Shown one piece after another: positions 59,440 through 64,000 of a stretch of DNA of 64,000 nucleotides (positions are counted from its first letter, which is position 1; each line of letters opens with the position of its first letter). The DNA is taken from contig NZ_QGDQ01000006.1 in the NCBI RefSeq assembly GCF_003149145.1, forward strand, positions 62,001-126,000. The letters run 5' to 3'. The translations under genes and the position numbers were made by a program. The stretch is from Quadrisphaera granulorum. GTDB lineage: Bacteria; Actinomycetota; Actinomycetes; Actinomycetales; Quadrisphaeraceae. The notes below the pieces were generated by a model. The model saw only the letters and a program-made list of their open reading frames with translations, searched no databases and was not told the DNA's origin.

Positions 59440-60099
59440 TCAGGTGCTCAGGAGGCTCGCCACCACGCGCAGGTCGTCGACGAGCGCCGCGTAGGCGGCG
59501 TCGCGCGCGTCCTCGGGGGTACGCAGTACCGCCGAGGGGTGCGTGGTGACGAAGAACGTCTTGGTGCCCCGGGTCGTCTCGCGCTCGATGGGGTGGCCGC
59601 GGTCCTTGCCGATGCGGATGGCCGGCCCCAGCAGCGCCTTCGCGGCCGTGGCCCCGAGGAGGACGACGACGCGCGGGTCCACCAGGCGCAGCTCCTGCGC
59701 GAGCCACGGCTTGCACGCGGTGATGTGGGCGGCCTCCGGGGTGGCGTGGATCCGGCGCGTGCCCCGCGGGGTGAACCGGAAGTGCTTCACGGCGTTGGTG
59801 ACGTAGACCTGGTCGCGCGCGAGTCCGGCCTCCTCCAGCGCCCGCTGGAGCAGCTGCCCGGCAGGGCCGACGAAGGGGATGCCGCGCCGGTCCTCCTGGT
59901 CACCGGGCTGCTCGCCCACCAGCGCGACGGCGGCGTGGGGGTTGCCCGCGGAGAACACCACCTGCGTCGCGGGTTCCCACAGCTCGCAGCCCCGGCAGGC
60001 GGGAGCCGCCGCGCGCAGCGCGTCGACGTCGTCAGCGCTCTCGGGCACCCACTGCTGAGCGCCCGGTCGCTCGGGCCGCTCCACCGGCTCCGTCGTCAC
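59440..60099 (-). CDS. UdgX-type uracil-DNA glycosylase
   Basis: A 219-residue enzyme of the uracil-DNA glycosylase superfamily. GEQPGDQED (62-70) is the UdgX motif I, and CRGC (35-38) starts the iron-sulfur site. The UdgX insertion reads RGTRRIHATPE with His118; in mycobacterial UdgX the corresponding KRRIH histidine forms a covalent bond to the abasic site after uracil removal. Here the first lysine is threonine. THPSAVLR is the C-terminal motif. GTG 60099 has AGGA six bases upstream and overlaps the stop of the epimerase gene (GTGA). Confidence 0.92.
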   Translation of the reverse strand: MTTEPVERPERPGAQQWVPESADDVDALRAAAPACRGCELWEPATQVVFSAGNPHAAVALVGEQPGDQEDRRGIPFVGPAGQLLQRALEEAGLARDQVYVTNAVKHFRFTPRGTRRIHATPEAAHITACKPWLAQELRLVDPRVVVLLGATAAKALLGPAIRIGKDRGHPIERETTRGTKTFFVTTHPSAVLRTPEDARDAAYAALVDDLRVVASLLST

Positions 60100-61226
60100 A
60101 CGGCAATCCTCCCGTGCAGCGCGCCGCGCGGCGCGAGGACGGGCGTGCCTCCGCCGTCGCCGGCGCGCATCCCGGCGACGAGGTCGTCGAGGGCCGCGCG
60201 CGCCGTCGTCGTCGGCCTCCATCCCAGGGCCTTGAGGCGGCTGCAGTCGAGCAGTGGGGTGCCCGCGGCGAGGTCCACCCAGCCAGGGTCGGTGGGCTGC
60301 AGGCGGGCGCGCCAGGACGCGTCGGCGGCGGAGCGCAGCAGCGACACGGGCGCGCCGACGCGGCGGCGCGCACCCAAGCCCTCGGCGATGGCGACGGGGC
60401 CGAGCGCGTCGTCGGCGGCGACGTTGAAGGCGCCCGTCGCGTGCTCTGGGCCGGCGGCGAGCAGGTGCCAGAGGGCGTCGGCCAGGTCGTCGGCGTGCAC
60501 CACGGGCACGACGAACTCCTCCGGCAGCGGCAGCACGGGCAGGACGCGCGTCCGTCGTCGTCCTGCTCCTCCGAGCAGGCTCGCGGGCAGGAACGGCCCG
60601 CCGAAGTACCTGGCGATCTCGGCGCCCGCCGCTCGCTGCAGCACAAGCCCCGGTCGCACCCGGGCCACCGCAGGGCCTCCAGGCCCGTGACGGCCCTCGG
60701 CCTCGACGGCGTTGAGAAGGTCTTCGGCGGCCACCTTGTCGCGGCTGTACGCGGAGGTCGGCACGCCGGTGCGCGGCCAGGACTCGTCTACCGGCTGCTT
60801 GCGCAGGGGGTCCGGCACGGGCGCGTACACACCGGTGGAGGAGGCGTGCACGAGATGCGGTACCCCCGCCGAGCGCGCCGCCTCGACCACTGCGCGGGTG
60901 CCGTTGACGTTGACCGCGCGCAGGCCGGCCCGGTCGGCCGGTGTCCGGCTGGGTTGGAGGCGCCAGGCGAGGTGGACGACGGCGTCGGCGTCTTCCATCG
61001 CCTCGCGGAGGGCGCCGGTGGCCCACGCGGCCGAGAGGTCGATGCCGTGCCAGCGCACCGGTGCGGCGGGGGAGCGCTCGGCGGGCGGCAGCGTCGACTC
61101 GGGGGAGGGCGTGCGCCGCGCGACGCCGGACACGGCCACCCCCTCCCGCGCCAGGCGGCGCAGCAGCGCGGTGCCGACGTTGCCGGTAGCGCCCGTGACC
61201 AGCACCCGGCGCGGGGGAAGAACCAT
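60096..61226 (-). CDS. NAD-dependent epimerase/dehydratase (extended SDR)
   Basis: A 376-residue protein. RRVLVTGATGNVGTALLRRLAREG at the N terminus is the extended-SDR Rossmann motif; HLVHASSTGVYAP supplies the catalytic Ser, and SAYSRDKVAAEDLLN carries the YxxxK pair. The C-terminal part binds a nucleotide-sugar-like substrate, not identifiable here. ATG 61226 is chosen at the conserved start; an upstream frame begins at 61286 without need. It is translationally coupled to UdgX, an odd pairing whose meaning is unclear. It is divergent from the DUF3072 gene. Confidence 0.9.
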   Translation of the reverse strand: MVLPPRRVLVTGATGNVGTALLRRLAREGVAVSGVARRTPSPESTLPPAERSPAAPVRWHGIDLSAAWATGALREAMEDADAVVHLAWRLQPSRTPADRAGLRAVNVNGTRAVVEAARSAGVPHLVHASSTGVYAPVPDPLRKQPVDESWPRTGVPTSAYSRDKVAAEDLLNAVEAEGRHGPGGPAVARVRPGLVLQRAAGAEIARYFGGPFLPASLLGGAGRRRTRVLPVLPLPEEFVVPVVHADDLADALWHLLAAGPEHATGAFNVAADDALGPVAIAEGLGARRRVGAPVSLLRSAADASWRARLQPTDPGWVDLAAGTPLLDCSRLKALGWRPTTTARAALDDLVAGMRAGDGGGTPVLAPRGALHGRIAV

Positions 61227-61284
61227 GCAGCGAGCCGACCACGCCGACGAGCGGACCGCGACCCGGCGCCGTAGGTTCGTACGC

Positions 61285-61518
61285 ATGACCGAAAACGTTG
61301 CTCCCCAGACCGACGCGCATCAGGCCGACCCGACCGCCGTCAAGGACCCCGAGACCTGGGTGACCGGTGACGAGCCCGCCACCGGCGCGCAGCTCAGCTA
61401 CCTGAGCACGCTGGCCACCGAGACCGGCGAGCAGGTCCCGGACGACCTCACCAAGGCGCACGCCTCCGAACTCATCGACGAGCTGAAGTCCCGCAGCTCC
61501 CGCGTCTCGCAGGACTGA
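61285..61518 (+). CDS. DUF3072 family small protein
   Basis: A 77-residue protein. DPETWVTGDEPATGAQLSYLSTLATETGEQ and then DDLTKAHASELIDELKSRS are the DUF3072 core, resembling a small helical SAP/LEM-like unit. The first 20 residues are polar and variable. It is common in actinobacteria and has no known function. ATG 61285 is the only reasonable start; the gene is divergent from the epimerase with 58 bases between starts. Confidence 0.93.
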   Translation: MTENVAPQTDAHQADPTAVKDPETWVTGDEPATGAQLSYLSTLATETGEQVPDDLTKAHASELIDELKSRSSRVSQD

Positions 61519-61581
61519 GCTCCCCGGCGTGAGTTCGCAAGGCCGAGCTCACCGGGCGGGTGTCGTGGCAGGCTCGCCGCC

Positions 61582-62625
61582 GTGACCTCGACGACGACGG
61601 CACGCGCTCTGCGCGAGACCGGCCTTCAGTGGACACCCGCCAAGGGCGACCGGTTCGTCATCCCCGACCGGGAGATGGACGACGTCGTCTTCGTCGTCTC
61701 GGACATGACCATCGAGGCCCACGACCTGCCCTCCGGCCAGGTGCTCGGCTTCAACGGCACCACCGAGTGGGCGCTGGACAGCGTCGACGCAGCGCAGGTG
61801 CTGTGGCTACCCCGAGAGGGTCAGCTGCGCGAGCTGCTCGGCGCCGCGATGGTCTCCCTGCGTCCTGTCGGACCGTCTGCCGGCAGCCCTGCCGGCAACC
61901 TGTGGGCCGTCACCACGCGGCGCCCGGGCGGCGCCGAGGTGACCACCACCGCCGAGGACGCCGAAGAGGCCTACGCCCTCGCCCTGCTGGCGCTGCGCGC
62001 CACCACGGCCCGTCAGCTGCTGCCCGTGGCGGCCGGGGGGCTCGCCGCGGTGCTCGCGCCGCTGCCCGCTGAGTCGTGGACGACGACGGCGCCCATGACG
62101 ATGACGACGACCCTGACGACGACGGGAGCGTTGTCCGTGGCCGACGTCGTCGCCGGAGCCGTCGGAGGTCTCGGCGCCGACCCCGCCGCGGGCTGGCGCG
62201 CCGGTCTCGCCGCGCTCCTTGAGGCCTGGACCCGACCCCTGGAGAGTGGCCCCGCCGAGGGCGTCCAGGGCGTGGAGGGTCACGGCTCTCATGTCATGCC
62301 CGGCGCCGATCCCGTGCAGGTCGCCGAAGCCGGCGCGAAGGGCGTCCTGGTCGACCTCGCGGGTGCCACGTGGGACGTCGCCGTCGCCGCTGCTGCTGAT
62401 CCCACGCTTGATCCCGGGCTCGATCCTGCCGCAGCGCTGGACCCTGCCGTCGTGGCATGCGCTCTCGCGCACGTCCGCACCTGGCCGACGTCCCCGGCGA
62501 GGTCCGTGCCGGTCCCCGGTTCCTCTGACGACAGTGGCGACGGTGGCGATCACGACGACGACCAGCAGGCTGCGCTCGCGGAGCTGCTGCGGCTCACCGG
62601 GCGTCAGCAGGCGATGTTCCGCTGA
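61582..62625 (+). CDS. Conserved actinobacterial protein, unknown function
   Basis: A 347-residue protein. Its first 80 residues (GLQWTPAKGDRFVIPDREMD, FVVSDMTIEAHDLPSGQVLG, FNGTTEWALDSVDAAQVLWLP, REGQLRELLG) are a compact conserved domain seen in actinobacterial proteins sometimes labelled CpaE, though no CpaE ATPase motif is present. The rest is Ala/Thr/Asp-rich, with a MTMTTTLTTT run, repeated LDPGLDPAAALDP and an acidic DDSGDGGDHDDD segment near the end. Cytosolic. Function unknown. The GTG start is at 61582, 63 bases after DUF3072. Confidence 0.75.
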   Translation: MTSTTTARALRETGLQWTPAKGDRFVIPDREMDDVVFVVSDMTIEAHDLPSGQVLGFNGTTEWALDSVDAAQVLWLPREGQLRELLGAAMVSLRPVGPSAGSPAGNLWAVTTRRPGGAEVTTTAEDAEEAYALALLALRATTARQLLPVAAGGLAAVLAPLPAESWTTTAPMTMTTTLTTTGALSVADVVAGAVGGLGADPAAGWRAGLAALLEAWTRPLESGPAEGVQGVEGHGSHVMPGADPVQVAEAGAKGVLVDLAGATWDVAVAAAADPTLDPGLDPAAALDPAVVACALAHVRTWPTSPARSVPVPGSSDDSGDGGDHDDDQQAALAELLRLTGRQQAMFR

Positions 62626-62635
62626 ACCAGGTGAT

Positions 62636-63928
62636 TCACACCGCCTGCGCCGACTCGAGCGCCAGCCACTCCGGCCCGGACACGTAGGCCTGGATGGCCA
62701 TGCCGGCGGCGCCCCGGCCCCAGCACCAGGGCTCGTCGGCCCTCACGACGAGGTCGAGGGGTGAGGCGTCCGGGGCACGTGCTGCGCGGATGCCCTCGTC
62801 GAGGGATGCGCGCCCGATCGTCGCCACCCCGACCGCGTCTCCGGTGAGCAGGATCCGCTCGACCATCGTGAAGTTCGCGACGGCGGCGAGCATCGTGCCG
62901 AGGTGGCGGGCGGCGTCGTCGACGACCATTCGCGCGACCGCATCACCCGCGGAGGCGAGCGCCAGGAGTTGGGTCGCCCGGGTGGCGCGCCCCAGCGCCA
63001 GCGTGCCGGCGGCCTCGAGGGCCGGCAGCGTCAGCAGCGACGTCGCGCAGCCGCGGTGTCCCGACGGGCACCGCGGCCCCGAGGAGTCCAGCGGGTGGTG
63101 TCCCAGCAGGTGGCGCGCTGTGTCCGGGGTCTCGACCAGCGCGTCGTGCATGACCAGGCCGTAGCCGATGCCCGCGCCGACAGCGAGCACCGCGAACGAC
63201 GTGGTGCTGCGTCCCTCTCCGAACCAGTGCTCCGTCTGCGTGAACGCATGCATGCCGTTGCCGACGACGACGCGGCGGCCGAGGCGGCTCTCGAGCGCCG
63301 CGGTGAAGGCCACGGGGGTCGGCCAGCCCAGCACGGGGGCCGTCCGGACGACGCCGGCGCCGTCGACGTAACCGTCCAGGGAGACGCCGATCTCGTCGAT
63401 CGCCGCCATGCCGCCGGCGCTCACCGCCAGAGCTGTCACCAGGCGCGCCACGGCCTCCGTCACCGTGCCGGGTGAGCGGTCGAGCAGCGGCACGTCCTCG
63501 CGCGCCAGCACCCGGGAGCGGAGGTCGGTCAGCACCCCCCAGACGGCGTCTCCGGCCACGTCGACCCCGATGAAGCGGTGTCGACCTGCCGGGATGTCCA
63601 GCGGGCGGGTCGGGCGACGGGTCTCGGGGTCCGCGGCCGGCGGGGCCTCGACGAGCAGGCCGCTGGCGATCAGTGGCTTGGACAGTCGCGTGAGGCTGCC
63701 GGCGGACAGGCCGAGTCGGCGTGCGAGCTGGCTGCGGGGGAGTGGCCCGTGCCGCAGGACCTCGACGGCGACGTCGTGGACGGCGCCCTGCGCCGACGGA
63801 CCACCGCCCGCGCCGGACGCCGGTTCGACGGGGTCGAGAGGGTCGACACGATCGACGGGTTCGCGTGCCCCGAATGCTCCGGGGGCGTGCGGAGGGGCCG
63901 GTGCGATGGCCCTGCTGTGACCGTCCAC
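62636..63928 (-). CDS. ROK family transcriptional regulator
   Basis: A 430-residue repressor. An N-terminal winged helix (GPLPRSQLARRLGLSAGSLTRLSKPLIASGLL, about 61-92) precedes a ROK sugar-kinase-like domain with IGVDVAGDAVWGVLTDL, AVGAGIGYGLVMHD and the zinc motif region LGHHPL then CPSGHRGC. The family represses sugar-use genes and responds to a sugar ligand; no target is adjacent in the window. The first 45 residues are low-complexity. GTG 63928 has AGGAGG just three bases upstream, a short spacing. It converges with the gene at 61582. Confidence 0.92.
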   Translation of the reverse strand: MDGHSRAIAPAPPHAPGAFGAREPVDRVDPLDPVEPASGAGGGPSAQGAVHDVAVEVLRHGPLPRSQLARRLGLSAGSLTRLSKPLIASGLLVEAPPAADPETRRPTRPLDIPAGRHRFIGVDVAGDAVWGVLTDLRSRVLAREDVPLLDRSPGTVTEAVARLVTALAVSAGGMAAIDEIGVSLDGYVDGAGVVRTAPVLGWPTPVAFTAALESRLGRRVVVGNGMHAFTQTEHWFGEGRSTTSFAVLAVGAGIGYGLVMHDALVETPDTARHLLGHHPLDSSGPRCPSGHRGCATSLLTLPALEAAGTLALGRATRATQLLALASAGDAVARMVVDDAARHLGTMLAAVANFTMVERILLTGDAVGVATIGRASLDEGIRAARAPDASPLDLVVRADEPWCWGRGAAGMAIQAYVSGPEWLALESAQAV

Positions 63929-64000
63929 GGACCTCCTCGTCCTGATGTGCGGGGGTCAACGTGCCAGCCCGCGCTGAGCGCGGTCAACTAGGTCAAGGCC
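63929..64000. promoter_or_regulatory. Upstream region of the ROK gene with repeated TTGAC
   Basis: Read on the reverse strand, TTGACC occurs three times (at about 63995, 63985 and 63957), around a GCGCTCAGCGC dyad (about 63970-63980). One may be a -35 element, and repeats of GTTGACC may bind the regulator itself. The window ends here, so the site is incomplete. Confidence 0.3.

Overview
The window is very GC-rich, with GTG starts as common as ATG, short Shine-Dalgarno sites and many 4-bp ATGA or GTGA gene overlaps. Gene content includes F420/PPOX-type, DUF1206, DUF3072, UdgX and App1 families. This points to a free-living actinobacterium; a Kineosporiaceae-like host is a guess that the sequence alone cannot confirm. 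The genes are mostly chromosomal housekeeping, regulation and metabolism. I see no tRNA, rRNA, CRISPR array, prophage or plasmid origin.

Layout. 1-8 kb: partial gene, RsbW-like anti-sigma kinase, OsmC, nitroreductase, two DUF1206 membrane proteins, Tat-exported GDPD-like protein, M3 peptidase and a small membrane protein. 8-22 kb: two exported proteins, HrpA helicase, an FtsX-type permease coupled to a fused double-ABC ATPase, an RsbU-like PP2C phosphatase, a VOC protein and a sirtuin. 22.7-29.6 kb: a divergent beta-oxidation locus (acyl-CoA dehydrogenase/oxidase and TetR facing thiolase, FabG and MaoC) with an operator candidate between. 29.6-31.3 kb: an IS110-family element that split a nested palindromic repeat. 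31-42 kb: DUF2945, formaldehyde dehydrogenase, PPOX protein, MFS transporter, Nei-type glycosylase, phosphoribosyltransferase, and two paralogous membrane GGDEF proteins with decayed EAL domains. 42-47 kb: ABM monooxygenase and a complete Frc/Rbs-type sugar ABC transporter facing its LacI regulator, with two near-identical operators. 47-54 kb: LysR/EamA pair, TRIC-type channel, conserved membrane protein, and an ABC exporter whose ATPase is fused to a membrane-anchored alpha/beta hydrolase. 54-64 kb: structured leader plus 38-residue peptide gene, SerA, zinc alcohol dehydrogenase, App1 phosphatase, DUF1684, UdgX with an epimerase, DUF3072, an unknown protein and a ROK regulator.

The most unusual signals are between genes. 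A family of palindromes built on GTGATCATGGGC lies at gene ends (10.3, 29.6/31.3, 32.9 and 58.6 kb) and sometimes supplies the stop codon. The IS110 element sits inside one of them, with a leader able to fold like a bridge RNA. A second family built on GGCCCCAT occurs at 22.4 and 50.0 kb. Four genes end in short tandem repeats that run across the stop codon. A foldable leader with some resemblance to ydaO (c-di-AMP) riboswitches precedes an isolated 38-codon gene at 54.4 kb.

Genes that probably work together: anti-sigma kinase and PP2C phosphatase (partner-switching signalling, though far apart here); TetR with the fatty-acid genes; LacI with the sugar transporter; the two GGDEF paralogues; the fused hydrolase/ATPase with its permease; and epimerase with UdgX by translational coupling.
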